Source: Cristatella mucedo (taxonomy: Eukaryota > Bryozoa > Phylactolaemata > Cristatellidae). Taken from it: a DNA stretch of 64,000 nt. The notes under the pieces are model-generated. The model saw nothing but the letters and a program-made list of their open reading frames with translations, made no database searches and was not told where the DNA came from. The translations under genes were made by a program, and so were the position numbers. The stretch covers positions 2,717,501 through 2,781,500 of the forward strand of contig WPIO01000014.1 of NCBI GenBank assembly GCA_009760855.2. Reading direction: 5' to 3'. Shown in pieces: positions 13,001 to 23,004 of this stretch (positions within the stretch are counted from its first letter, which is position 1; the number at the start of each line of letters is the position of its first letter).

Positions 13001-16000
13001 TTGCTTGACGACTAATAACTTGAGTAAAGTACGTTTTGACGAATCCTTGTTTGGTGCCTGTGCAATGACCCAGCTAGTCGCCTGATTTGAGCTCTATAGA
13101 ATGACTATGGAGCAGTATCGACTGGTGGCTGAGGCAGAGTGTTCGGCTTACACTAGTAGTTGACCGTCGCACTATAACTCAGTCTTTGGAATGTGCTGCA
13201 GCAGAAGAGACAATGCTGAAGCTTGTGGCCTCTAAACCTGGCCTCACAATTAAAGTCCTAAAGAATCGTGGTAGGACGACGTAACACTTAAGCGCATACA
13301 TACCAGCAGCATCTTTGTTTGTTTTTAGGCTGTCAATAGTTATTTTCACATGCTTCACATAACTGTAGTATGCCTGGCACCGTAGAACGCCTTCCTATTA
13401 CTCAGCCGAATTAACAGCAACTGCATGGGCAGTCATACTGCTCGGTGTTTTTTTTCTGAGTGCATATGTGTGCATGTATTTGTGGATGCTTGTGTGTTTT
13501 GGGGTAAAGGAGAAAAAACAACTACTATTTGCCAACCAGGATGGGATCACGCTGTGGTGTCCTTGACTAAAGCTTCAACTGCGGTCCTGAAAAAGCTACT
13601 AGTTCTCTTACTGTTAATATTTGGCAGCAAGCTCTTATTGCCCACGAAGCAATTCATTTGCCTGCTCGACATGAATCCCTCAGTGTGCCTGTATGTTCAC
13701 AGAATACTAACGTGGTCTCATGTTATTTACTCATAAACGAAAGAATTCTATATTTTATGTTGTTAAGGCTCTTTCATGTGCCGGCCATGTAGTACGATCC
13801 TTGTTTTTACTGGTCACACCTGCATGCATAAAGCCTTATGGTGTGGAAGCTAAATTGTACTGTCACTTCAAGAGGTCTTCTGCTTTTTTAGGCTCTGATG
13901 CCACCGTGGATCAAGCTCGGCTGACTGGAATAGCTGAGCAATTTAAAGGTTAGTGTCTATCTTTTCGTCTGAGGGAACTGCATCACCATATTCTGTACAC
14001 TCAGCTCTACAATACCGAGTATTTCCTTACCAGTCTGCTATGCTATCCTATGGTATCTTCGGAGGCCACTAGGTGCAACATTCCCCAACTAGATAGGATG
14101 GAGCTGTTTCTGATGTTACCGCTGGTCGACATTTGTGTCTGCCTTTCACTGAAGTGCTTATTACCAACTCTCAGCTCATTTCGCTCAAGTGTTAGGGCAA
14201 CTCCCTTCGGCTATTATGCTGCGTTTACAGTCATACCTATTTATGTGTTTATTTATTTGTCTAATTTGGTAGGACAAATCAGCAAAGTAAACCCAGCTCT
14301 AATAATTAGCCTGTGTTTCTATGCCTCTTCAGAGATGCTCATTGTTAGGAAGACACTAAACAGTTTTCTATATGCGGATCCACTTATGTAAAAATTAGGT
14401 CTAATAACTTCAGCGTTTATTATGGCTATCAACTTTAGGGGTTTATGAAGAATAAATTACTTCACAGTTACTCACGAGCTTCAAATGGTTGTTCAATGTT
14501 TTAGCATAGCTTAGCACTTATTTTTTTTATGAGATTGAGAAGTGCTAGCGATTAGATTTTGTAGCATTTAGCATAACTGGCTGTACCTTTGAAATTGTGG
14601 TCATAGTTCAGAATGCGGAGTCTGCCAAGGCAAAAAGGAGCTTGACGATGCAGTTGATGGCTACATTAAGAATTGACATTTCCAGCTTGACGTAGTGAGC
14701 TGAGTAAAGCTAGCACATGTGCTCCCAACACTTGAGTTAGCTCATGGTTCAACTGTTGAATTGAGGCTAACTATAGATACAGGTTGATTGGTCGATACGA
14801 TTTGGTACTAGCCATTTAATACTTTGGTGGTTGTTAGGTCGACGATTGCTCACTGGGTGGGCGACCTAATATGGCATTGGTATCAAGCTATAATCAGAGC
14901 AGCTGTTTTGAAGCGTCCGAATTACTGTCAATTTCCTTAAAAAAATGGAAACTGCTAGTGACAGGTGCTATTGTTATAGGACTTTCAGTCTGCTGAACTC
15001 ACTTCCACAATTCCTACGCCCCGATAGTCTTAGTTCTGCTGTCAATGTTATTACCACTGCTACTTCACTGCTACGTCTTGACTCCTTATATATAAATATG
15101 TAATATAATTCATATGTATAGCACCCTGAGAGAACTTAATGTCAATTCAGTAGCTTCTCATATGCCAGGGTCTAGGGCCGACGACTTCGGGAATCAAATA
15201 CATTCACCTTCCGTGACCCTGGTTTGTTAAAGGCGAGCACCTTAATCACTGGGCCAAACCAGCTTACAACACTGCTACCTCCTAGCTTCTTACCTACGCA
15301 ACGGCTCTTCAAATTATGTTGCAATTCCTCTTTTTATGGCTCTACTCATGGTAGTTTTGCCGTACACCTTGGCCGTACTGCATCTCTCGATCGCATAGCA
15401 TTTAGATTTTTTGTGCATACAATTTATTTGCTCGTGTTAACCCACCAAATAAAGGCCTGCTTCTTAAATGTGCTCACTTTTCGTATCAAACCGTTTTTGT
15501 AGAGCTACAATTCTCCTGATAGAAGCACACTTTGCTTCTATGTAATTCTATGTAATTCACTCCGATATAAAAACACTTTTTATACTAATCGGCCTGTTGC
15601 ATATGAGACAATCTGCTAATAGGACTAGCTCATTAGTAAGACCGAAGACAAAGACGGACCTTAAAAAATTACGTGACCTACACAATTGCTTTCGGCACAC
15701 TGCAGTTGCACCTACTCTAGTTAAATATTAGCCAGGTTGCAACGTTTTATGTATTGTAAATACCTTATTTTAAATAAAAATTTATTGTGAATGCAATATG
15801 CATTAAAAAACACGTTTTGCCAATACCGGTGCATTTGGGAGTCGGAATACTAAATCTGCAATCCAGTTCAGTATGTGTTGTTAACTTATCTTCCAGTTGT
15901 TAGAAAAGGGCAAGAGCAGTCCAGCTGTATTGCTGGTGTTATCTGAATCAATAATGTGTTTATATCGTACCCTAAGAGAACAGCAATTTCTTGGCAATTT

Positions 16001-19000
16001 ACAAAGGCTGCTAAGCGGTTTGTAAACTGGTTAGTGACAAAGTCAATATGTACAATTGCCAAATTCATAAGAACATTAAGGGCGTTCACCCGGACCAAGC
16101 AAATACTGGCAAGTTTACGTTCTCCCCGAGGCACTAACAACGACGATACCAAACCAAAGATGCAACAAGTTCATCCGGCAAAACAGGAATACTGTTGACT
16201 TGTTAGGTTTGTAGCATTTGCCTTCCCTAAACCTGAAAAGCAGTATTCCACACATGTAAGTTCCAGTAATCCCGCTTGGAATCTAATCAGAATATCGTTG
16301 CTGCTTGCTGTTTACAAAGGTTTAGAGGTTTACAACAACCAGCTGTAGGCAGCCAATCACCAGCTGTTTAGGTAAGCTGGTCTTGCATTTGTCCAACAGC
16401 GGAGTGCAGATCGACAACTGGGAATGTGCAGTACATTTCACATGCTGAACTGGGTTGCATTTTAAAATGACCATTTCGAATGACCGTTGGTCTGTCGATC
16501 CGACGTAAGCTGGCACAGGCCAAAAGAGGTTCACCCTATCAGCACAAGCGCAAATAGACCAGCAGCTGTATAATTTGATGCATGTCTAATAAGACCATTA
16601 GGAGGCATGTGTTTGAATAAGTGTGATGATACTAACGAATGCAGTACCAATGATTATTCTCTGTTATTGCTTCTCTTGCAGCATGCTGTGAAGTGCCTGC
16701 AATTTTTTTAGGGCGCTATACAAAGGCATTATTATCATCAATATAATTATTGCTGTTCAGTGGCCCACCATGGAAACCCACACGACCTTTTAGACAAATT
16801 CAATACAGTTTTGAAATTTTGCAGCAGCACGGAGTGTGGTCGGTGTCCAGGGGCTTTGGCAATGTGGCATCGTTATGAACAAAATGTTGCACAGCCTGAG
16901 GCTGCTGCACAGAGTAGTCTTTTTAGCAGTGAGCCGGCACATAGGCACGGTTTTTGTGTGGAATGGACGTTGTGCAGCTAATGCACACATTTTCAAACTC
17001 TAGTCAATTAGAGCCCACCTTCATTCGGATGTGGTAACTCTCACTCTAGAGATTGGGTTATATGGGGCCTCTATCTTGCTGTTTTGATGTTCGTGTGTAA
17101 GGTTACACAGTGTACACAATCTAACCAGTCATGCACTGTTTATGGGGTCTTTGCACCAATGTGTCTTCTACCGCAGGTTTTCTCCAATGCTATTCTGCTC
17201 CTGACATGACCCCCCCCTTTCATAAGTAAACTCTTACTGCTGCCTGAGGACGTTTGGTCTGGCATAACGTCTGGCATTGTTTATGTCGAGCACAGCACAT
17301 CTACAGCTCTGATTGTGCTCCTGAGGCTACCGTTTTCCTAGACCAGAGTGGCTATACTATGCACGTCTATTTTTTTTTAATTCAAGGCAGGTCTATCGGG
17401 TCCCAATTATCGGTGGTACGCCCCTCGCCAGGTTTTCTGCTTTGCCACCCAAGCTCTTGACGCGTTTCGTTTCTTTGCCACATGTACTGTAGCTATTGCA
17501 TATGAATGCACATGAAGGCTTGGCATGTCCTGTCGAAGCTGCCACGAGCGTGTGACAAGCATTTGCCCTACCCCAAACTTGGTAAGTTGACAATATCCGT
17601 CGAAGGGTACTGTAAGTCGCTGCAAAAGCCCAAGGATGTTTCTGTGAGGTTGGAAATACGAACTTGAAGTAGCAAGCATTCGTAATCAGTGACATGCACG
17701 AGTAGTGAGTGCATTGTTCACCTTCGTCAGGAGGCAGCTCTGTTGTTGTTGAATGCTGCCGGCATTGTGGGAGGAGAGTTAGTTGAAATAGCTCTGAAAG
17801 CTCGTGCGCTCACTGTTCATATGCTATTTTAAAATCACCACTGACTTGTGCGACACATTTTGAAGGGAAACCGCTCGTAAGCTGTAACAACCAATACCCA
17901 TTGAAGGATTCTGCCCGACTTAGTACTGTCCTACTAGTCCCCCAGCCTAGTGAGGAGACAAGTCGCTTCCTTGATGCGATGCTTGAGGTCGCTGAGTTAT
18001 TACCTGGTAATGATGGGTGGGCAGACGGATGGCATTGGGCCCACCAAGCGATCGCGATGCTTCGTAGAAGAATAAGGATAAAGCAGAAAAAACTCCTGGG
18101 CCAGTAAAAGGCGAGCATGTGAATGTCTTTGCAATTAGTGAAGGTGATCGCAGCCTCTGCCAAATGGACCGGTCTCACCCCACGGTCGAAGCTCAGTTGT
18201 CTGTGAATACATCCTGTAGAGTTGCCAAAAGTCTGTCAGTCCAGTGCATGTATACGGCCGAAGAACCTGCACATAAGACGTATGTAATGTCCTATGCCGA
18301 GTTTCACCTGCTGATTTTTTCAGTCGTCGGTTTGTGGGTACCGCTTGTGGTGTAAGGGCTTCTGTCCAGTGCATTTGCCTCGATCGGCAGCTAGTAGCTT
18401 CACGACGGGCACCATTGGTGGCATCCGGCCTGAACGTTGAGGCTGCTTTGCTTTAGCGGATGCTCTGACTTAGATTTTTGCACAGGTGTCATTGACGCCA
18501 CGATCAAGCGTACCGTGGTGTCCTGCATCGACGGCACTGCCACAGAGGCTTGCTTCACCTTGCACCCAGACGTGCTGGAGGAGAGCGTGCTGCATGCGGA
18601 GGTACGCCGGTGCCGTGCGGCTGCTGCTCGCTTGCCTGCAGCTCTTGCTTGGCTATCAACTTGCTAAATCGTCTTCCTTAGGCTCTTGCATACTCGGCCG
18701 TGATGCTCGATGCCTGCGCAAGGATGACAACACATGCCGGCGTCAGCACTGCTGAGCAAGCGAGCAGTCAAAGCAAGCGCAAGGGAAAGCGGGCACAGGG
18801 CCAGCATCCACCCGAGTCTGTCAGCAAGTCGCTTCCAGTAAGTTTGCTCCACGAGTGGCTGCTAGATCGGGTGCGACAAGTCGGTAGCTTTGTATCGATT
18901 GGCATGCAAAACTGTCAGCATGTTGCTACGACTGTGGCGTACCGAAGCTTTGGTCTTTGACCCTTTGTACAATCCGTTGATACATTGTCGGTGTCGAATG

Positions 19001-19679
19001 CTACGGTGCTGCCCGTGTGGAGTTATGCTCAACCGGCATAGGCGCAGAGTATTTATGTCTAATTCTGCTGTGCAGTGTCCTAAGAGAACTTAATTTCTAT
19101 CCAGGTGCTTCACATATGCAGCAGGGCTCGAACCCATAATCTCGGTCGTTAAAGTCAAGCACCTTACGGTGGGAGGGGGCAATCCAGGGCAGCGCACATC
19201 ACACATGCTTGTGTGTGTGAGAACTGGTGCAGGGCCTCGTGCCACGAATTTGCTGCCACCCAAGCGCGTGCAATCAGAAACATCTCACAAACATCGGCAT
19301 TCGTGGATATACCCTATTTGCGTGAATTTGTATCCTTCCCCCAGTTTTTAAGAACATGGTGGTGATGTATGCGAAGTAACAAGATAAAAATGTACAGGAT
19401 GCATAAATAGTAATGGGTAGTTGATGCGAGTGCCTTTTTTTAGATTGTAATCGCCGATTAACCCCCTGAAGCTGGCCGGTTGAAGGAAGCTTATCCAGGG
19501 CAAAGCACAGGTTGTGCTCTGCTTCTTGTAGTCGGGGCATAGCAGCACAAATGCCGGGCTTCACATTAATCAGGCAAATCACCACGAGCCTTGATGTAGC
19601 ATCCTTCGTATCCTGATGGTCCTTTATTATAGTTATATTATAGTATTATATATATATATATATAGTATTATATATATAG

Positions 19680-19717
<38 letters not shown>

Positions 19718-19781
19718 ATATATATATATAGTAATATACATATATAGTAATATACATATATAGTAATATACATATATAGTA

Positions 19782-19857
<76 letters not shown>

Positions 19858-21237
19858 TTATAGATGCAGAAGTCTGACTCAGTTTTGGTGCTCGCTCAGC
19901 TGTTTGCTTAGCCGGTTGATTACTGCGTCAGATAGAGCACTTGGTAGGCAGGCTTTGCTCATGCAGCAAACGGCTGCTTTTTTCTTATCAGTTTAACCTA
20001 TGATCTGGCCAGGGATCCTGCAAGTACCAAGGGCCATGGAAGAGAAATAGCACCCGTGACGTTGCTTAACTTACGTATGCTAGTTCTTTTGCTAGTACCG
20101 TTTATAATCGAGTCAAAGTGTAGAACAGCTCAAATCCTTTGCAATAAGGAGCAACGAAGGAACAAGGAATGTCATGACATTTTTTAGCATCAAGTGCCTT
20201 CGTTGAATGCTTATCGTAGGTAGGAGTTTAGCTAAACAAATGAGAGGAAAAGGAGGCATTTCGTTGAAGTAGCAGCCTGCTGTGTTAGTCCAGATGTTCA
20301 GAAGAGATCCTCGGACAAGCCTTTGCTGTAAACTTTGGTCGTCACTGGGCTTTGAGTCATTAGAAGCATCCAACGGATTAACGGGGGGGGGGCATTTGAG
20401 AGCCACTGGCTGTTGCAAAACCGAACATCAAATCTCAGTCACTATATGTCAGTTGTCCTGCTAAGATTTTGGCACAAATCATACGTTGACAGAAGCACTG
20501 ATATGCACATCACATGCAGCATGTGGTCACTTAAAACCATGAAAGTAGTTAGAAGTCGTGCTAGACTGTATTCTTTGCAGATGCGTATTTTTGCTTAACA
20601 AACCATGTAGTGTTAAAAGAAATGCTGAATGAAGTGAAGCGTTTGGATATTTGGTTATGTCTCTTGATGGGCAAGCCCGGCAGTTGTCGACCTCTGGCTG
20701 TTACTTAGCAGACCTGATATGTAGGCTTCCTGCTCGTTTTGACTACGCAGGTACAAGCCGTGGCGGCCGCCTGCTCTGCTCTCAAACAGCTCGACGAGCA
20801 GCTGTTGGTATCGGCCGATTTGCTTAGCAATTACCTGGTGACTACAGCAGAGTCCTTGAAGGATGCACTTCTAGCTGAGAATGTTGGTGTGCAGCTAAGT
20901 CTGGCAGACTGCTCCGACACGGATGCTGCTGTGCCGCACCCGGCCTGCTGTGGTGATAAGCACTGTAAAGATATACCACTGTCCAAGGACGATCAGGTGA
21001 AGCTGACCCACCAATCGCTCATCAGACCCCGGCATGCCGCGATTGCTGATTACTGCCGTAGGAGCTATGGCCACACGGACGTGGCCAGTCATTAAGATGC
21101 TTCCTTATCAATTGCAGGAACAAAGGAGTCGCAGGATTGTTTGGTCTAATATTGAGAAAAGTTATCAGCAAACGATCAAGGAGACAGTCGATTTGCTTAA
21201 GTGCAAAACGCTTTTCCTGCAAGGACTGACGTTTTAA
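925..21237 (+). CDS. NAA25 (Mdm20), NatB auxiliary subunit, 3' part of gene
   Basis: This is the auxiliary, ribosome-anchoring subunit of the NatB complex. With the catalytic subunit NAA20 it acetylates nascent proteins starting Met-Asp, Met-Glu, Met-Asn or Met-Gln in the cytosol. Seventeen exons with GT-AG introns and compatible phases give one frame: 925-1037, 1144-1215, 2871-3003, 4527-4730, 6320-6389, 6477-6576, 6806-6853, 6946-7049, 7201-7253, 7335-7450, 7556-7798, 9892-10024, 13892-13948, 18486-18601, 18682-18837, 20751-20996 and 21118-21237. They total 2,084 nt: two bases finishing a codon, 693 codons and TAA. Family landmarks are [35 protein letters not shown] and [13 protein letters not shown], all matching the animal protein as I recall it (about 970 residues in human). 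The N-terminal TPR part must be encoded upstream of the window. Introns contain LINE and SINE insertions, but no exon is broken. Confidence 0.9.
1144..1215 (+). CDS. NAA25 exon
   Basis: It runs from acceptor TTGTAG to donor GAT|GTAAGT and holds 24 codons, phase 0 at both ends. It encodes [16 protein letters not shown] and continues to FATD. This short, poorly conserved linker is supported mainly by splice sites and exact phase fit with both neighbours. Confidence 0.75.
1903..2505 (-). mobile_element. L2-like LINE, copy A (3' end)
   Basis: The 3' end of the local LINE is read on the minus strand. An AAT/ATT microsatellite tail lies at 1907-1938, then the tail hairpin region, then coding remnants [20 protein letters not shown] and [16 protein letters not shown] in a minus-strand ORF (2176-2787). 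That pattern is the C-terminal region of L2/CR1-type reverse transcriptase ORFs. The copy is 5'-truncated, and beyond about 2505 the ORF runs into unrelated sequence. Confidence 0.8.
2871..3003 (+). CDS. NAA25 exon
   Basis: The acceptor is TTCTTTTTAG and the donor CTG|GTTTGT; the exon enters in phase 0 and leaves one base over. It encodes a helical stretch containing [18 protein letters not shown] and [11 protein letters not shown], aligning with the QQHLCVVQLTRLL-type helix of animal NAA25. Confidence 0.85.
3690..4145 (-). mobile_element. Old LINE 3' fragment
   Basis: A weak ATAATAAT start is followed by a degraded version of the LINE tail (AATCTCTTTCTAGGC is shared exactly with copy A) and diverged 3' UTR-like sequence. 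No coding remnant remains. It is more decayed than copies A-C and may belong to a related subfamily. Confidence 0.5.
4527..4730 (+). CDS. NAA25 exon
   Basis: The acceptor is CTATTGCAG and the donor TTAG|GTGAGC, phase 1 at both ends. It encodes [35 protein letters not shown] and [15 protein letters not shown]. The LExGxxxSPxNxxFKLLLxxxYxxLG pattern is one of the clearest NAA25 signatures. Confidence 0.9.
6320..6389 (+). CDS. NAA25 exon
   Basis: The acceptor is GTGCTTGCAG and the donor CTAGG|GTAAGC; it enters in phase 1 and leaves two bases over. It encodes [18 protein letters not shown], matching the conserved LDxKHIQxDxxG segment. Confidence 0.9.
6477..6576 (+). CDS. NAA25 exon
   Basis: The acceptor is TTGCTGTAG and the donor GTGAG|GTCAGT; it enters in phase 2 and ends in phase 0. 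It encodes [20 protein letters not shown] followed by [13 protein letters not shown], a TPR-like helix pair that directly follows the LDVKHIQ segment, as in other animals. Confidence 0.87.
6806..6853 (+). CDS. NAA25 micro-exon
   Basis: This exon of 16 codons runs from acceptor TTGTTACAG to donor GAAA|GTACGT, phase 0 at both ends. It encodes [16 protein letters not shown], matching the YIIxAYKYGxFxK stretch of NAA25. Confidence 0.87.
6946..7049 (+). CDS. NAA25 exon
   Basis: The acceptor is TTTTTAAG and the donor GAAG|GTTTGC, leaving two bases over. It encodes [19 protein letters not shown] and [12 protein letters not shown], matching the very conserved EFIxFRNRLxNSxxFA motif. Reading through the donor is open for a few codons, but the phase of the next exon requires this cut. 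Confidence 0.87.
7201..7253 (+). CDS. NAA25 exon
   Basis: The acceptor is TTCTTTTAAG and the donor AAAG|GTTAGC; it enters in phase 2 and leaves one base over. It encodes [17 protein letters not shown], a variable linker. The call rests on splice sites and on phase agreement with the strong exons on either side. Confidence 0.7.
7335..7450 (+). CDS. NAA25 exon
   Basis: The acceptor is CCCATTGCAG and the donor GAGGAG|GTGAGC; it enters in phase 1 and ends in phase 0. It encodes [16 protein letters not shown] and WQQASFEEE, matching the W-x-DLRDNRDLxVxxxW and SLEEE segments of NAA25. Confidence 0.9.
7556..7798 (+). CDS. NAA25 exon (81 codons)
   Basis: The acceptor is TGATTTGTAG and the donor CCTAAG|GTATGC, phase 0 at both ends. 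It encodes [18 protein letters not shown], then a polar linker, then [20 protein letters not shown]. The start matches LWLRIRSLTLRLI of the family; the rest diverges. Confidence 0.85.
7984..8140 (+). mobile_element. tRNA-derived SINE with LINE-like tail, copy 1
   Basis: The head has an A-box-like TGGCCCAGTGGTTAAGG and a B box inside GGGCTCGAGCCCC, as in a Pol III promoter of tRNA origin. The tail contains AGAGATTAAGTTCTC at 8078-8092, identical to the 3' end of the local LINE (62590-62604), and ends in ATT repeats. It lies in a NAA25 intron. Confidence 0.8.
8195..8800 (-). mobile_element. LINE endonuclease-region fragment
   Basis: On the minus strand 8461-8784 reads [20 protein letters not shown], matching the GDFNIHxD catalytic-region motif of APE-type LINE endonucleases. 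At 8290-8350 the minus strand resembles the SAYFQL segment of the LINE's RT region, so two parts of an element are juxtaposed. Decayed and without a full frame. Confidence 0.6.
9565..9690 (+). mobile_element. tRNA-derived SINE, copy 2
   Basis: A degenerate copy of the element at 7984-8140. The head reads AACGGTAAGATGCTCG and the tail AAAGATTAAGTGCTCTTATA, then an AT-rich end. The B box is eroded to TTGAGCTCTG. Confidence 0.6.
9801..9836. repeat. Perfect 15-bp inverted repeat
   Basis: Arms ACTAAGGCAATACAT (9801-9815) and ATGTATTGCCTTAGT (9822-9836) are exact reverse complements around the loop GCCAGT. It lies in the intron just before the exon at 9892. It could be the core of a small palindromic element or form an RNA hairpin. 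Confidence 0.85.
9892..10024 (+). CDS. NAA25 exon
   Basis: The acceptor is ATTTTCTTTAG and the donor GATG|GTAAGC; it enters in phase 0 and leaves one base over. It encodes [20 protein letters not shown] and [14 protein letters not shown]. The GPxxTR start echoes the same point in vertebrate NAA25, but similarity is modest. An inner acceptor at 9939 would also keep the frame. Confidence 0.68.
11590..11715 (+). mobile_element. Short LINE fragment
   Basis: Plus-strand sequence keeps [11 protein letters not shown] and the nucleotide run CTCACTTTTAGGTCCCT found in the LINE 3' coding region. It is frameshifted and isolated in a NAA25 intron. Confidence 0.6.
11960..12615 (+). mobile_element. L2-like LINE, 3' fragment
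   Basis: Plus-strand remnant encoding [17 protein letters not shown] and [15 protein letters not shown], then the family's 3' UTR and tail (AGAAAGAGATTGAGTTCTCT) ending in a short ATT run near 12600. Stops and substitutions are frequent, so it is older than copies B, C and F. Confidence 0.75.
13015..13425. repeat. Dispersed repeat R, copy 2
   Basis: Second copy of the unclassified repeat at 268-690, same orientation, again inside a NAA25 intron. Both run from a CGAAT..TTGT block to the TAGTATGCCTGGCA block. Confidence 0.6.
13892..13948 (+). CDS. NAA25 exon (19 codons)
   Basis: The acceptor is TGCTTTTTTAG and the donor AAAG|GTTAGT, phase 1 at both ends. It encodes [18 protein letters not shown], aligning loosely with the GLEDTMEIQERIENSFK region. 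It lies alone in a 8.5-kb interval filled with repeats, but its phase joins both neighbours. Confidence 0.7.
14000..15117. other. NAA25 intron, no feature recognised
   Basis: Unique-looking, AT-rich intronic sequence between the 19-codon exon and a SINE. An open frame at 14050-14391 has no recognisable domain and no splice context that fits the gene's phase. Confidence 0.5.
15118..15265 (-). mobile_element. tRNA-derived SINE, copy 3
   Basis: Read on the minus strand, the head TTTGGCCCAGTGATTAAGG and tail TTAAGTTCTCTCAGGGTGCT match the copy at 7984. The B-box region is degenerate. Confidence 0.7.
16675..16750 (+). mobile_element. LINE/SINE 3' tail fragment
   Basis: GTGAAGTGCCTGCA, then AGGGCGCTATACAAAG and ATTATTATCAT, is the terminal part of the shared LINE/SINE tail with nothing preceding it. 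About 500 bases upstream of it (16150-16670) show no recognisable feature. Confidence 0.5.
18486..18601 (+). CDS. NAA25 exon
   Basis: The acceptor is TTTTTGCACAG and the donor GCGGAG|GTACGC; it enters in phase 1 and ends in phase 0. It encodes [16 protein letters not shown] and [18 protein letters not shown], matching the HPTLLENLVFFVE-type segment of the family. Confidence 0.82.
18682..18837 (+). CDS. NAA25 exon with basic patch
   Basis: The acceptor is GTCTTCCTTAG and the donor TTCCA|GTAAGT, 52 codons, phase 0. It encodes [20 protein letters not shown], then a lysine- and arginine-rich run including [12 protein letters not shown]. Vertebrate NAA25 carries a poly-lysine tract at the same place, so charge is conserved without sequence identity. 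Confidence 0.85.
19071..19175 (-). mobile_element. tRNA-derived SINE, copy 4
   Basis: On the minus strand a tRNA-like head with B-box-like GGGTTCGAGCCC is followed by the tail TTAAGTTCTCTTAGGAC. The A-box end is partly lost. Intronic to NAA25. Confidence 0.65.
19624..19862. repeat. TA-rich microsatellite with internal minisatellite
   Basis: About 240 bases of TATA repeats. Between roughly 19710 and 19795 the run is broken at regular intervals by TAGTAATATACATA units, giving a short minisatellite inside the dinucleotide run. It lies in the NAA25 intron between exons at 18682 and 20751. Confidence 0.9.
20751..20996 (+). CDS. NAA25 exon (82 codons)
   Basis: The acceptor is ACTACGCAG and the donor GATCAG|GTGAAG, phase 0. 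It encodes [20 protein letters not shown] and [20 protein letters not shown], then a low-conservation cysteine-containing linker. It is a C-terminal helical segment. Confidence 0.82.
21118..21237 (+). CDS. NAA25 last exon and stop
   Basis: The acceptor is TCAATTGCAG, and 39 codons are followed by TAA at 21235-21237. It encodes [20 protein letters not shown] and [15 protein letters not shown], matching the EERKxxKxVxxxVxxSYxxxLxEMxxLLK C-terminus of NAA25. Confidence 0.87.
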   Translation, partial: EQRSRRIVWSNIEKSYQQTIKETVDLLKCKTLFLQGLTF

Positions 21238-21531
21238 TGCTGTGGACAGCAGCCGGCGAAATTCTTATTGGAATTTTGCTCTATTCAAATGTACTAAAAT
21301 TAGTCACATATCATTTGGAATGTGTGGCATAATGGAAGTAGGTTTTTGTGTTCAACGGAACACCCGCATTTCTTATTTGCACGGCGTTGGCTCTAGGGCA
21401 TGTCCAGTTAGCGTCTCTTGCTTTCCGCTGAAAGGTACTGTAATTTCTGTCGCATATTTTCGTGCTTTACCGCATGATATCTTTAGGGGATTTTTTCTCC
21501 AGGGTGGGATAGTTTCGATAGTTCTACTTTT

Positions 21532-21537
21532 AATAAA
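21532..21537 (+). terminator. Candidate NAA25 poly(A) signal
   Basis: AATAAA occurs 294 bases after the NAA25 stop codon, the first canonical hexamer found downstream on this strand. Position and strand fit a 3' UTR of about 300 bases. No transcript evidence is available. Confidence 0.5.
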
Positions 21538-21559
21538 AGAGGGCTGCTATACAGTGTAG

Positions 21560-23004
21560 GATGGTCAGCCGGTCGTTGGATTAGTCTTGCAACCCAATTT
21601 TGGGCAGGATATCCCTAAATTGAGTAGAAGTAATCTGTTTTGAACATTCCTTGAGAGGTAATCTCTTTTGAACATTCCTTATATTGGAATTTGCATACAT
21701 CTTCTAACATTAGCTGTAAATTGATAATTCTGTCGATTATTTGTACGACTTTGTATCCTGTGTACAACGTGTACACGTGTCTGCTCTTGCACCTAAAGGT
21801 TAGGCAGACATTATTCTCTGGTCTAGTGATGGGCACCACCGGTTCGAGAGGCCGCCTGTACCGAGGGCTGTAGGCGTCAGCTGATTGTTCCAATGAAGGA
21901 CACCTAGTTGCTGCTGTACGTGTAGGTAGTGGAGGTTACAGATCGTCATGCCACTCTGCTCACCAGGCTAGTATCTCGTGCAGCAGCGGTAGCCTGTTAA
22001 TGTGTGCCTTGCTACGGTGATGCAATTCGATAGAATTTGCATTCGCGAAGCCTATTCTTCATTGGTTATGCTGCGAGCAGCAGCTGTAGCCTCCAAGTGT
22101 TCGGAAAGAGAACACCGTGCAGGGCGAGAGGTGGCTCGTTGGGAAGGAACAGGGCGAAGCAGTATGGACAGCTGTCGCTAAACCTTGGTGAACTTGAACC
22201 TGCTGTCGTAGACGTTTTGGGAAATGGCGTTAGGTATTGTTTTATTTCGATAAGCTGGTGTGAAGCCTTTCTCTTCTGTATGGTTGTGTGAGTCACCTGT
22301 GCTCACCTTTCCATGGATGACCAGTCGGTAGGACCGAGTCACATGAAAGCGTTCTAGCGACGTGAGCTTTCGGAGCATTCGGTAGCGCCAGACCAAATTT
22401 ACGACGCATCAAGGGGCCTCCGGTTTACGTCTGGACTAGACTAGCATGCATAATAATTTTTCATTTACTTGTGAGTTGTAAGAACTTATGATCCCATTTC
22501 TAACAGGTTTGATTTTTTCAAAGGTAACCGAAACAAATATGTGATTGCCCGACTATTTTTGTAAGTCTTTACTTTATCCCCCTTAAAAACCAATTCAAGT
22601 GCAGTTATCTAAAGCATCAAACCCCAGACGGACATGGATGGTGATTTTGCAAGTTTGATTGGCTTAAGGGAGGCTGGCAGTTCCCGGATGTTCAAGAAGT
22701 GATTTCGACTTGCCCCTGACTAGGCCTGGCGAAATGGTTGCCGCAAGCCAGAGTCTGTGCAAGCCGGTCTTCAATGTAGGCAGTTTATCAAAATTACCAC
22801 CAGCATAGTCAATATGTACATTTTTAATTTTGTAACCGTGTTGGACGGTAATTTTGTAATGATTTACTGCTATCTAAATATCGCAGCAAGTCGGCTGCTG
22901 CTTGATGGAAGGAGCTGCGTTAGTTTTAGATTGCTAGGCATTGCAGAACCTCTATAGGCATGGCCTCCGTCTATTTTCTATGCATATATAGTTTGGTAAT
23001 AAGC
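21560..23004. other. Intergenic, no gene recognised
   Basis: No conserved coding segment or mobile element identified. It contains a 22-bp direct repeat (21631-21652 and 21659-21680, one mismatch) ending TTTTGAACATTCCTT. Short ORFs on both strands look random. Confidence 0.45.

Noticed and set aside
16760-16996. Overlapping ORFs on both strands
   Set aside because: They have no domain, no splice context in the gene's phase and no repeat similarity. Probably random open frames in a NAA25 intron.
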